DNA of 7,044 nt from Deltaproteobacteria bacterium (GTDB lineage Bacteria; SAR324; NAC60-12). Below the pieces are notes generated by a model. It was not told where the DNA came from, did not search any database, and saw only the letters and a list, made by a program, of their open reading frames with translations. Positions 1-6,400 of the stretch are shown here, piece by piece. Position 1 is the stretch's first letter. Each line of letters starts with the position of its first letter. A program made the translations under genes and the position numbers. The DNA lies in contig PBZZ01000074.1 of NCBI GenBank assembly GCA_002730365.1, forward strand, positions 1 through 7,044, given 5' to 3'.

Positions 1-187
1 AATTGTTGAACTGATTTTCCAAAGCAGATTTTTGGACTTCTCTGATTGAGACCATTTGCTGCAAGGCTTTTGATTCTAATGCATTTTGAAGAGTCGAAAT
101 ACTGATATAACTAATCACAATGATCGAAGTAAGTGTTACAGCCAGCACGAGAATGAGCAGTTTCGCTTGGAGAGAGTTATTTGTCAT
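1..187 (-). CDS. Methyl-accepting chemotaxis protein (receptor), N-terminal part only
   Basis: The first 62 codons are visible before the window edge. Residues 1-8 (MTNNSLQA) are a short cytoplasmic tail. They are followed by one strongly hydrophobic segment at about residues 9-30 (KLLILVLAVTLTSIIVISY), which is an uncleaved signal anchor or first transmembrane helix. The polar helical stretch after it (ALESKALQQMVSIREVQKSA, then LENQFNN) resembles the start of the periplasmic sensor region of many MCPs. The start is ATG at 187-185, preceded by GAGGA about 5 nt upstream, a good ribosome-binding site. It lies 10 nt downstream of cheW and is probably co-transcribed with it. A receptor here would sense a periplasmic signal and control CheA through CheW. 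The HAMP and signalling domains lie outside the window, so a sensor kinase or membrane cyclase with a similar N-terminus cannot be excluded. The receptor call rests on this N-terminal pattern and the operon context. Confidence 0.62.
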   Translation of the reverse strand, partial: MTNNSLQAKLLILVLAVTLTSIIVISYISISTLQNALESKALQQMVSIREVQKSALENQFNN

Positions 188-197
188 AATTCCTCAA

Positions 198-716
198 TCA
201 ATTACTATTTTCAGTGTTACCAATTAGTGCCTGAATGGCCTTATCCTGGGCAAATAATGAATCTAGATTTAGTAGAATCAACATTTCTCCCTTCCACTCA
301 CAAAGACCCTCCAAAAATTGTCTTTCTACAATCATTTCAGTTTCAGGTGGAGGTTGTACATTCTCCGCTGGCAAATTGATTACATCCAAGACCTTGTCAA
401 CTACCATTCCTATGAGCTTTTCTTCAACAAAAATTGTCATCAAAACTGTTCTTTCATTATATTCCAATTGGGGGTATCCAAACCGTAATCTCAGATCCAT
501 TACAGGAATAATTGAACCTCTCAAGTTAATCACTCCCTTATAATGTTCTGGCAAATTTGGAATGATGGAAATTCGATCATATGTAATAAATTCACGCACT
601 TTTCTAATATCCACCATGTAAGTTTCCTCGGCGATCTTAAAACTCACAAATTGCTGCCCCTCATGATTCGAAAATTCATAGGAGTCTTCATATTTAGATT
701 TCTCTTTTAACCCCAT
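198..716 (-). CDS. cheW: CheW-family chemotaxis adaptor protein
   Basis: This 172-residue cytoplasmic adaptor links receptors to the CheA kinase in chemosensory arrays. One CheW-like domain (two SH3-like beta barrels) covers about residues 20-165. Diagnostic stretches are QQFVSFKIAEETYMVDI, where the domain opens, IPNLPEHYKGVINLRGSIIP, the most conserved CheW signature including the NLRG turn, VMDLRLRFG, and GMVVDKVLDVINLP near the second barrel. The length is normal for the family; the first 20 residues are a polar, charged tail. The ATG start at 716 has GAAGG about 10 nt upstream, and this site overlaps the cheA stop region. The gene sits 13 nt after cheA and 10 nt before the receptor gene, as expected for an operon that builds one signalling complex. 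Nothing is broken or unusual. CheW-like paralogues such as CheV carry an extra receiver domain, which is absent here. Confidence 0.95.
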   Translation of the reverse strand: MGLKEKSKYEDSYEFSNHEGQQFVSFKIAEETYMVDIRKVREFITYDRISIIPNLPEHYKGVINLRGSIIPVMDLRLRFGYPQLEYNERTVLMTIFVEEKLIGMVVDKVLDVINLPAENVQPPPETEMIVERQFLEGLCEWKGEMLILLNLDSLFAQDKAIQALIGNTENSN

Positions 717-729
717 TGAGAAAATCCCT

Positions 730-2871
730 TCAATTAGATTTAAAACTCTTTCTCAGCAAACTTGGTAAATCAAGAATCAGAGACACTCCCCCATCTCCTA
801 GAATTGTTGCTCCAGCAATGCCTGGGATTTGAAAAAAATTTTCTTCCATACTTTTAATGACAACCTGTTGCTGATCTAAAATACGATCTACTAATAGACC
901 GCACTGCATCTTGTTATTCTCTACAATCACAACTAATTTTTCTTCGTTTGTTTTTTTCTCGTTTTCCAGATTGAAGGCTTTACCAAGGTTTAAAATCGGC
1001 AGGTATTCACCTCGGATCTCAACCACTTCACCTTGTTTTTGCATCGTTCTAAACTGATCGACTGTGGGACGAATTGATTCCAGAACAGAAAGGAGAGGGA
1101 TCGTAAAGATTTGATTTTGTACCTGGACTAGCATTCCCTCGATAATTGCCAAAGTCAGGGGAAGCTTGATTTGGAAAGTTGATCCCTTTCCGACTTCGCT
1201 ACTGATAAAAATAGAACCTCTCAATGACTCAATCTCCTGACGAACAACATCCATCCCCACTCCTCTGCCCGAGATGTCCGAGACATTCTCCGCGGTAGAA
1301 AAACCGGCATGAAATAAGAGCCTAAAGATTTCTTGCTCATCAAGTTCCGATTTCTCATCAATCAATCCTTTGGCCAATGCCTTCTGAAGGATTACTCTTG
1401 AATCAATGCCTGCACCATCGTCTTGAACTTCTATAAAAACATGACCTTCCCCATGAAACGCTCTTAAATGAATCGAGCCTTCTTCCCCCTTGCCTGTTTC
1501 TAGTCTTTTTTCAATCGACTCGATCCCATGATCCATTGCATTACGGACAAGATGCTTTAGTGGGCCACCAAGTTTTTCTGAAACATTTTTATCCAGTTCA
1601 GTCTCACCACCTAAGATCTGTAGTTTGATTTTTTTTCCTGAGTTCACACAGTAATCCCGCACAATTCTTTGCAACGGTAAAAATGTACCCTTAATCGGTA
1701 CCATGCGAATGTTCATCACCTGATCTTGAAGCTCGCGAACAACAATATCTGAGTCGTAAACGATCTGCTGATAGAGATCGCCCATTCTTCGATCTGCTAA
1801 GCGAAGTTCTTGTCCAAATTCTTTTAATCTGGCTTGGTTGATGACCGTCTCCCCTACCAGATTCATCAATTTATCCAGCTTCATGTTTGAAACATGAATT
1901 GATCCCCCCGACTCGTCTCTCTTCTTAGCGATGTTAGTCTTTGGGGCATTCTTTTCTTGTTTTACATCGGGATTTGTGTCCGATGGCTGTAGCTCTTCTT
2001 TTTTGGTAGCAGAAGTTGAGAAGGGCTCAGATTCAGGTGGATTTCTGTATTTTTCTGTCGTTGCTTCAAGAATCCCAGCATTAATATCGTGCTTGATTTT
2101 TGTTTCAACTGGTGGCCCTTGGATCAACTTGATTTCAATGCCCTCCTCATCCATGAAAAACATTAAGATATCCTCGAGTTCTTCCATTTTCTTGGTTGAT
2201 GAAAGAACCAAACTCCAATGCAGGTGCAGCTTTACAGGATCAAGAATATCTAAATTTGGGATCGAATGACAATGTGGGGTAACATAGCATTCTCCCAGAT
2301 CGTAAAGATCCTTCAGCAAAGCTATCGGATCTCCACTATTTTCCAAAATATCCTCTGAGAATTTCAGTCGGATCAGATACCTAAATTGATTTTCTTTAGG
2401 GGGCTTAAGTACTTGTTGTGTAGGTACAACATCTTGGGGAGTAGTTTCTTGTTCAAGAGGGTCTTCTGAATCGTCTTGAGCCTCTGACAAAATGCGGATC
2501 TGAGCTAAACTCGCTTCTGCGATTCCATGGTCAAATTGATCCACGCCCTCCAGTTCTGAACAATACCCACGCAGGCAATCAATCGAGCTGAGAAGCACAG
2601 TAATGAGTTCTTCTGTGACATTGCGGTTACTACCTCGAACGTCAGATAGCAGGAACTCTACTTCATGGGTATATTTCTGCAATTCTTCAAAGCCGATCAT
2701 GCCTGCGCCACCTTTTATCGTGTGAAATCCACGAAAGGCATTGTTAAGGGCATCTTGATTAGTAGGATCTGCTTCTAAAGTTAGTAAGCTTTCTTCAATC
2801 TGGTCATGCATGTCTGTAGCTTCTTCAAGAAAAAGCTTTACTGCTTCTGGATCAAACTTACTCAAATCCAT
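730..2871 (-). CDS. cheA: Chemotaxis histidine kinase CheA
   Basis: This is a 713-residue cytoplasmic kinase that autophosphorylates on its Hpt histidine and passes phosphate to receiver domains. P1/Hpt spans about residues 5-110 with the site FRGFHTIKGGAGMIGF (His50). A P2-position domain lies at about 160-250 and is not an evident enteric-type P2. A low-complexity Lys/Glu/Pro linker runs from about 252 to 322. The P3 dimerisation helices lie at about 325-385 (KLDKLMNLVGETVINQARL). The P4 ATPase follows, with N-box HLVRNAMDHG (about 440-449), G1 DDGAGID (484-490) and G2 GRGVGMD (535-541). The P5 CheW-like regulatory domain covers about 580-705. All catalytic boxes are intact. I chose ATG at 2871, 5 nt after the cyclase stop, because the family N-terminus begins near DLSKFDPEAVKLFLEEA. 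An in-frame ATG at 2910 would add 13 residues (MGWGLPLLQQITK) that resemble nothing in CheA and would overlap the upstream gene by 34 nt. Neither start has a strong ribosome-binding site, so translational coupling is likely. The probable phosphate acceptor in this window is Asp60 of the receiver-cyclase just upstream. Confidence 0.95.
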   Translation of the reverse strand: MDLSKFDPEAVKLFLEEATDMHDQIEESLLTLEADPTNQDALNNAFRGFHTIKGGAGMIGFEELQKYTHEVEFLLSDVRGSNRNVTEELITVLLSSIDCLRGYCSELEGVDQFDHGIAEASLAQIRILSEAQDDSEDPLEQETTPQDVVPTQQVLKPPKENQFRYLIRLKFSEDILENSGDPIALLKDLYDLGECYVTPHCHSIPNLDILDPVKLHLHWSLVLSSTKKMEELEDILMFFMDEEGIEIKLIQGPPVETKIKHDINAGILEATTEKYRNPPESEPFSTSATKKEELQPSDTNPDVKQEKNAPKTNIAKKRDESGGSIHVSNMKLDKLMNLVGETVINQARLKEFGQELRLADRRMGDLYQQIVYDSDIVVRELQDQVMNIRMVPIKGTFLPLQRIVRDYCVNSGKKIKLQILGGETELDKNVSEKLGGPLKHLVRNAMDHGIESIEKRLETGKGEEGSIHLRAFHGEGHVFIEVQDDGAGIDSRVILQKALAKGLIDEKSELDEQEIFRLLFHAGFSTAENVSDISGRGVGMDVVRQEIESLRGSIFISSEVGKGSTFQIKLPLTLAIIEGMLVQVQNQIFTIPLLSVLESIRPTVDQFRTMQKQGEVVEIRGEYLPILNLGKAFNLENEKKTNEEKLVVIVENNKMQCGLLVDRILDQQQVVIKSMEENFFQIPGIAGATILGDGGVSLILDLPSLLRKSFKSN

Positions 2872-2876
2872 CTTTG

Positions 2877-4286
2877 TTATTTGCTGAAGTAGCGGTAAAC
2901 CCCATCCCAATCTTCTGCCGGAGGAAATTGCTGAAAGTCTTGGGCTCTGGTTAAGTACATTTCAATGGAAGCATCTTCTGGCAAAAGTTCACCACATTCT
3001 TTGAATCCCTCAATCGCCTCCTCCCAATTTCGTTTCAAGTATGAATTCAGTGCCTCTTCAAATAAACCCGCTGCCTTTAATTTGTTTTCGTAATTTTTGT
3101 CGGAGTGTTCGTTGAACACCTCAAATATTCTAACGGGCTCCTTCTTTCCTTTGACTGTTATCCGATCTAAAAAACGCCAGTTGAATTCTTCCAGATGGCT
3201 GATTAGGTTTTTAGAGTCCTCTGACACTAACATCGGAACACGATAGTTTTTGGTTAAGCCTTCCAGCCTTGAAGCAAGATTGACAGCATCACCCAAAACA
3301 GTTGAATCCATTCTGGAATCTGATCCCAAGGTACCGATCACAACTGGGCCACTATGAATGCCAATTCCAATTTGAGTGGGAGGATAATTCTGCTTTTCTC
3401 GAAATTTATTAAATCGAATCAAGCTTGCTTGCATCTCAAGACCAGACCGAACGGCATCTCTGGCTTCTATGGCGTCCGGTTTTCCGGGTTGATCGAAAAG
3501 AGCCATGATTGCGTCTCCAATGAACTTGTCCACAAATCCATGATTCATATGAATTGGTTCTGACATGAACTGAAGAAACGTATTGAGAAACTGCATCAAC
3601 TCGGATGGCTCCATCGACTCAGAAATATCTGTAAAGGAGCGAATGTCAGAAAAAAGAATTGTGATGATGTCACTCTCAGCATGGCCAACTGCAATATTTT
3701 CGATCCCTGTCTTTGCAATCCGATCCAGAAATTCTCGAGGGACGAATTTCTCAAAAATTCTGGTCAATTCAGCCACTGCTGAAATTTCAGCAAGTTCAAC
3801 TTTTGTCTTCTTGAGTTCCTCGTATTGAAGTTTCTGTTGCTGAAGAGACACGTCAAGCTCACTGTTGAGCCGCAATGTTTCCTTTTCTGCCATCCTAACC
3901 CGGAGCAATGATTTTACTCGGGCTTGCAACTCTGAGGGATTGAAGGGTTTTCCCAAGTAATCGTCGGCCTGCAACTCAGTCAGGCCTTTGACGAGTTCTT
4001 CGATTTCTCCGTGTGTAGTCAAAAACAGAACAGGTATATGGCCCCAAAATGGATCAGCTTTAAAAATACGAATAAATTCGTCCCCATTCATTCTCGGCAT
4101 ATTTCGATCCAGAAGTACCAAGTCTGGCAACTGTTCCTTGGTACTTGCCGCAACAAGGTCAAGTGCCTCTTTTCCGTCTCCTGCTTCAGAAATTTTGTAG
4201 TCATGATCTTGCTCGGCCTCCAGAATTTTCCGCACTTGGAAGCGTATAGTTTTGGAGTCATCCACCATGAGTATATTTGCATTCAT
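2877..4286 (-). CDS. Response regulator receiver-adenylate cyclase fusion
   Basis: This 469-residue soluble protein should convert CheA phosphotransfer into cAMP synthesis. Residues 1-128 form a CheY-like receiver: acidic pair Asp9-Asp10, phosphoacceptor Asp60 (LVLLDRNMPRMNG), Thr90/Thr91 and Lys113 (YLGKPF). Residues 130-178 form a charged coiled-coil signalling helix, followed by FVPREFL, a common lead-in to cyclase domains. The class III cyclase domain covers about 205-395. Metal-binding aspartates are Asp214 (LFSDIRSFTD) and Asp258 (FVDKFIGDAIMALF). Lys254 and Thr329 (DSTVLGD) occupy the purine-specifying positions, which in this family favours ATP over GTP. Asn336 and Arg340 (AVNLASRLEG) are the transition-state residues. 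The tail at about 410-469 looks like a TPR-type helical repeat (EALNSYLKRNWEEAIEGF) ending in PPAEDWDGVYRY, a frequent end for such cyclases. The start ATG overlaps the upstream stop in ATGA, with GAGG upstream, so it is coupled to the STAS gene. All catalytic residues are present. Adenylate specificity and CheA as partner are inferences. Confidence 0.93.
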   Translation of the reverse strand: MNANILMVDDSKTIRFQVRKILEAEQDHDYKISEAGDGKEALDLVAASTKEQLPDLVLLDRNMPRMNGDEFIRIFKADPFWGHIPVLFLTTHGEIEELVKGLTELQADDYLGKPFNPSELQARVKSLLRVRMAEKETLRLNSELDVSLQQQKLQYEELKKTKVELAEISAVAELTRIFEKFVPREFLDRIAKTGIENIAVGHAESDIITILFSDIRSFTDISESMEPSELMQFLNTFLQFMSEPIHMNHGFVDKFIGDAIMALFDQPGKPDAIEARDAVRSGLEMQASLIRFNKFREKQNYPPTQIGIGIHSGPVVIGTLGSDSRMDSTVLGDAVNLASRLEGLTKNYRVPMLVSEDSKNLISHLEEFNWRFLDRITVKGKKEPVRIFEVFNEHSDKNYENKLKAAGLFEEALNSYLKRNWEEAIEGFKECGELLPEDASIEMYLTRAQDFQQFPPAEDWDGVYRYFSK

Positions 4287-4582
4287 CCCGGAGCCTCACT
4301 GGCTAGCCAACCAACCCCACACCATTTAAGAATTTTTTCTAAATCTTCATTGAAATGGATTTTAAATTCGCGATCTTCACTACGCATGTATTCCCTCATT
4401 GCAATCAGCAATTGAATTCCTGCGGTATCAATCATGGGAGACTTACTTAGGTCAATTGTTAGACTTTCTGGAGGTTCAGGAGTTTTCGTCAGGATTTCCC
4501 TCAATTGGTTGACGTTGTTTTTTTCCAAAGGTTCTTCGATCACCACTAAATTTTGCGATAGTCGGTACTCCATATCTACCAT
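4283..4582 (-). CDS. STAS-domain protein (anti-sigma-factor-antagonist-like) of the chemosensory operon
   Basis: This 99-residue protein is essentially one STAS domain. The hallmark is ESLTIDLSKSPMIDTAGIQL at about residues 39-58: a beta strand with the conserved IDLS, then Asp52-Thr53-Ala54-Gly55 at the place where SpoIIAA-type antagonists have Asp-Ser-Ser-Gly with a phosphorylated serine. The following helix (LLIAMREYM) and the final strand and helix (FKIHFNEDLEKILKWCGV) complete the fold. It is the first gene of the operon and overlaps the receiver-cyclase start by 4 nt. Small STAS proteins encoded beside cheA are known in other chemosensory clusters, usually without an obvious kinase partner. 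No anti-sigma kinase or PP2C phosphatase is visible here. The start at 4582 lacks a clear ribosome-binding site, and a second ATG three codons downstream (MEYRLSQ) is an alternative. Its role, as adaptor or modulator of the cyclase or array, is unproven. Confidence 0.88.
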   Translation of the reverse strand: MVDMEYRLSQNLVVIEEPLEKNNVNQLREILTKTPEPPESLTIDLSKSPMIDTAGIQLLIAMREYMRSEDREFKIHFNEDLEKILKWCGVGWLASEAPG

Positions 4583-4623
4583 TTTTCAAAGGGCAGCCAC
4601 TGAGGCAAGATGATGAAATTTCT

Positions 4624-4652
4624 CAAATATCAGTTCAGAAAATTTCTCTCAA
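4624..4652 (-). promoter_or_regulatory. Weak candidate sigma-70-type promoter for the chemosensory operon
   Basis: Read on the minus strand, TTGAGA (4652-4647, five of six matches to TTGACA) is followed after 17 nt by TATTTG (4629-4624, only three of six matches to TATAAT). This would give a leader of about 35 nt before the STAS ATG at 4582. It is the best placed of several AT-rich options. The poor -10 box and the AT-rich background mean that chance is a real explanation. Confidence 0.2.
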
Positions 4653-4805
4653 TAAATAGAAAAATCCCTAAAACTAAGCGCTTACAGTGAAAAAATCCAA
4701 GAATAACTTTGAATGAATTTTGTAAATTAATCCAACATTATTGAAGAATTACAATTATTTCTCCTGACATTCCATATTTTATCAGATTGTCAAAACGGAG
4801 GAGAT

Positions 4806-4826
4806 TCTGGATGCGGTTTATCCAGA
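4806..4826. repeat. Perfect 7-bp inverted repeat (TCTGGAT / ATCCAGA)
   Basis: Two 7-nt arms, TCTGGAT (4806-4812) and ATCCAGA (4820-4826), flank a 7-nt loop. The hairpin lies about 75-95 nt past the oxidoreductase stop. It could act as a transcription end for that gene, but no T-tract follows on the minus strand, so an intrinsic terminator is not supported. It may equally be a chance palindrome inside the possible gene remnant. Confidence 0.3.
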
Positions 4827-4899
4827 TGAAGTGGAAGGGCTTACAAACTTGGATTGGATCTGAAAATAGACTCTACAATTGGAGTAAAAGATGAAGGAT

Positions 4900-5511
4900 T
4901 TAAAAGGTATTTTTAACAACGAAGCGCTCAAGGATCTCATAAGACTGGGCTCCTGAAATTCCATACTGTCCTATCACGAACGTCGGTACACCCGAAATTC
5001 CAATTTGCCTCGATCTCATCCAATCAATGTCAACTGCTTCTTTGAAAACACGTTTTTCAAGGACTTTCGTAGCTTCTTGAGTTGACAGCCCAGCTTCCCC
5101 AGCAAGTTTTACTAGCAGGTTCTGATTAGCCAGGTTTTGCCCATCAACAAAATACGCTTCAAATATTTTCTGGTTTAGCAAAGAGCTTTCTGGGAATCTT
5201 TCCCCCCATTTCGATAGTTCCTGAGCTAATCGACTATTGTAAGTGTGTGTTCGATTTCCATAGGGCAACCCCTCCAACCGTATCAACTCTCTTAGATGCC
5301 CCTGAATAGCTGGAATGTCAAAATCTCTCCCTGCAAATAGTTCTTCCAAAGACAAACCTTTTTGCGGTGTTTCAGGATGTAATGGGAACTGAACCCACTT
5401 GATCGACAATTTGAATTTTTCCTCCAACCTTTTGACACGCCCGGTGACAAGATAGCACCAGGGTCAGACAAAATCGCTGAAGACTTCTAAAGTCAGCTTT
5501 ACTTTATTCAT
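4900..5511 (-). CDS. Selenocysteine-containing DsbA-family (FrnE-like) thiol oxidoreductase, TGA at codon 16 read as Sec
   Basis: The reading frame from ATG at 5511 encodes 203 residues if the TGA at 5464-5466 is decoded. The N-terminus is MNKVKLTLEVFSDFV-U-PWCYLVTGRV. DsbA/FrnE-family proteins open with a beta strand, SD, then the redox motif CPWC; here the TGA replaces the first, nucleophilic cysteine and Cys19 is the resolving one. The rest of the fold follows without interruption: strand and loop KWVQFPLHPETPQKG (about 38-52), a helical insertion (about 55-150), and the cis-proline loop GISGVPTFVIG with Pro176, which packs against the active site. A length near 200 is normal. An in-frame TGA at 5518-5520 just before the ATG leaves no other upstream start; the ribosome-binding site is weak (AAGAA). 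A SECIS-like hairpin follows the TGA. The next gene on this strand is a pseudogene, so simple decay by a Cys-to-stop mutation is the main alternative. The clean downstream frame, exact cysteine position and hairpin argue against it. Substrate and localisation are unknown; no signal peptide is seen, so it is probably cytoplasmic. Confidence 0.8.
5432..5450 (-). promoter_or_regulatory. Putative bacterial SECIS hairpin downstream of the in-frame UGA
   Basis: In the mRNA (minus strand) UUGUCAC (5450-5444) pairs with GUGUCAA (5438-5432) around a 5-nt loop CGGGC. Six of seven positions pair and a U-U mismatch sits in the middle. The loop begins 21 nt after the UGA, with G as its second base. Known bacterial SECIS elements also lie inside the coding region just after UGA, with a short stem, a bulged or mismatched U and a small G-containing loop. 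That is established for fdhF-type elements. The match here is structural and not proven. An alternative pairing of CCC/GGUG right after the UGA with CACC/GGG (5463-5440) would compete with it. Confidence 0.55.
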
Positions 5512-5550
5512 TTGAATTCATTCTTAACAGTTTTCCTGGTTCTTTGGGAA

Positions 5551-5575
5551 ACATTCCTACATAAATCTGGAATGT
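5551..5575. repeat. Perfect 7-bp inverted repeat between the regulator remnant and the oxidoreductase
   Basis: ACATTCC (5551-5557) and GGAATGT (5569-5575) are perfect inverted arms around an 11-nt spacer. The element lies in the 67-nt gap after the GntR remnant and about 40-65 nt before the oxidoreductase ATG. It could be an operator for the oxidoreductase or a hairpin ending the old regulator transcript. No T-tract follows on the minus strand, so a rho-independent terminator is not supported. Arms this short can arise by chance. Confidence 0.3.
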
Positions 5576-5578
5576 GTC

Positions 5579-6235
5579 TCACTCTGTATTCGGTTTTGCC
5601 GTGATCAAGCCATCTCTGACCTCATCAATGTGTATTTTCATGATAGCAGCAGCATTGTCCTAATCCCTTTCGCGGACAGCTCGATCAATCGCGTAATGTT
5701 GTGCAAAACTGAGATGATCCATGGGTGGAACAGCCTTTGACCTCGGAGTCGTCCCCAAACAATTGCACGCCGAATTGCATTCAATTGATCAAAAAGTGCC
5801 AACAAAACCGTGTTTCGAGGAACCTCTACAATGGTACGATGCAGCCGGTTATCGACATTTTCGTATTGACGCCAAGTTACTGCTTCTGGCTGTGCAACCT
5901 GGCAGCGCTTCAATTCATCAATATGGTAACCCGTTGCATTGATTGCAGCCTGTCAAGCAAGTAAAGGTTCGATCAATATTCTCGCACTCATTACTTCCAT
6001 CGGGTTAGATTGTTCAGCAACCCGACCAACAATAGAAAGTTCGTCAATTGGTTTCGCACCAAAAAAAGTTCCTTTACCAACTCTTTGCCACAGTTCTCCG
6101 TTTTTTTTAAGATTTGCCAGTTTTCTTGGAAAACCCGCAAAGGTCACCTTTAGGAATTTGCGAATTCAAATTAGAAAAACGCTCAAAACTTCTGTGTATA
6201 TCTGATTTCTCCTCAATAGAAATTACATCTTTCAT
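5579..6235 (-). pseudogene. Decayed GntR-family transcriptional regulator (FCD/FadR subfamily)
   Basis: Pieces of a GntR regulator are readable in order but not in one frame. From ATG 6235 (or 6247) the first frame gives SQIPKGDLCGFSKKT, resembling the helix-turn-helix entry, and stops with TAA at 6107-6109. A shifted frame then gives LANLKKNGELWQRVGKGTFF, the wing of the GntR domain, and EQSNPMEVMSARILIEPLLA, the start of the FCD effector domain. A TGA (5953-5955) interrupts where the family usually has an ordinary residue. The same frame resumes as QAAINATGYHIDELKRC, then WRQYENVDNRLHRTIVE and LLALFDQLNAIRRAIVWGRL, clear FCD helices. Near 5722-5732 the frame shifts again to PPMDHLSFAQHYAIDRAVRE, meets TAG at 5660-5662, and finishes DNAAAIMKIHIDEV to TGA at 5579. 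The helix-turn-helix also seems to have lost residues. Such regulators usually bind carboxylate-type effectors and control divergent catabolic genes. Here the divergent gene is also dead. The protein cannot be functional as read. Confidence 0.85.
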
Positions 6236-6345
6236 CATCAACTTCATTTGTTTTTTTCGTATCTGGAATTACGCCATCAAAAAATAAGATATTTACAGTA
6301 TTTCTCTCGGAGATTACGAATCACAACTGAGAAGCGTTTGAGAAA

Positions 6346-6400
6346 TTGTAATTGCCCGACCAAATTGATTCTGACAAGCAAAAATAATTGTTTGTAATTG
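6346..6400. repeat. Direct repeat TTGTAATTG, two copies, between the divergent pseudogenes
   Basis: TTGTAATTG occurs at 6346-6354 and again at 6392-6400, with starts 46 nt apart. Both copies lie between the regulator remnant and the hydrolase remnant, the place where a GntR regulator would bind; the second overlaps the presumed 5' end of the hydrolase remnant. The repeat could be a relic of operator sites, but the region is AT-rich and the unit short, so chance is likely. Confidence 0.2.

Larger units (their letters stand above)
4583..4899. other. Intergenic region between the chemosensory operon and the oxidoreductase gene
   Basis: This spacer of just over 300 nt follows the oxidoreductase stop and precedes the STAS gene, both on the minus strand. 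The part nearest the STAS gene (about 4600-4780) is very AT-rich and is where the operon promoter should lie. The part from about 4780 to 4863 is less AT-rich and on the plus strand reads as a protein-like tail (EEILDAVYPDEVEG, then LTNLDWI and TGA at 4861). It may be a gene remnant of unknown family. A 27-codon plus-strand frame at 4811-4894 with GGAGGAG upstream overlaps it, but its product (MRFIQMKWKG...) has no recognisable character. No tRNA, rRNA, CRISPR or insertion-sequence end is evident. Confidence 0.6.

Noticed and set aside
86..543. Plus-strand frames opposite cheW and the receptor gene
   Set aside because: They lie antisense to well-supported genes and have no recognisable domains or ribosome-binding sites.
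2872..2910. Upstream ATG for cheA at 2910
   Set aside because: It adds 13 residues with no CheA similarity and would overlap the cyclase gene by 34 nt; the start at 2871 gives the usual N-terminus.
4640..4650. 11-bp palindrome in the AT-rich operon leader (AGAAAATTTCT area) as an operator
   Set aside because: It is short, composed only of A/T-rich bases and unique in the window, so it is indistinguishable from chance.
4811..4894. 27-codon plus-strand small ORF with a strong-looking GGAGGAG ribosome-binding site
   Set aside because: The GGAGGAG doubles as ACG-GAG-GAG codons of the better-looking overlapping frame, and the product has no hydrophobic, toxin-like or leader-peptide character. 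Kept only as a remark.
5953..5955. In-frame TGA in the GntR remnant as a second selenocysteine codon
   Set aside because: The position (LLA-TGA-QAAINAT) is not a cysteine or redox site in FCD regulators, and the same gene has a TAG stop and at least two frame changes, so it is a pseudogene.
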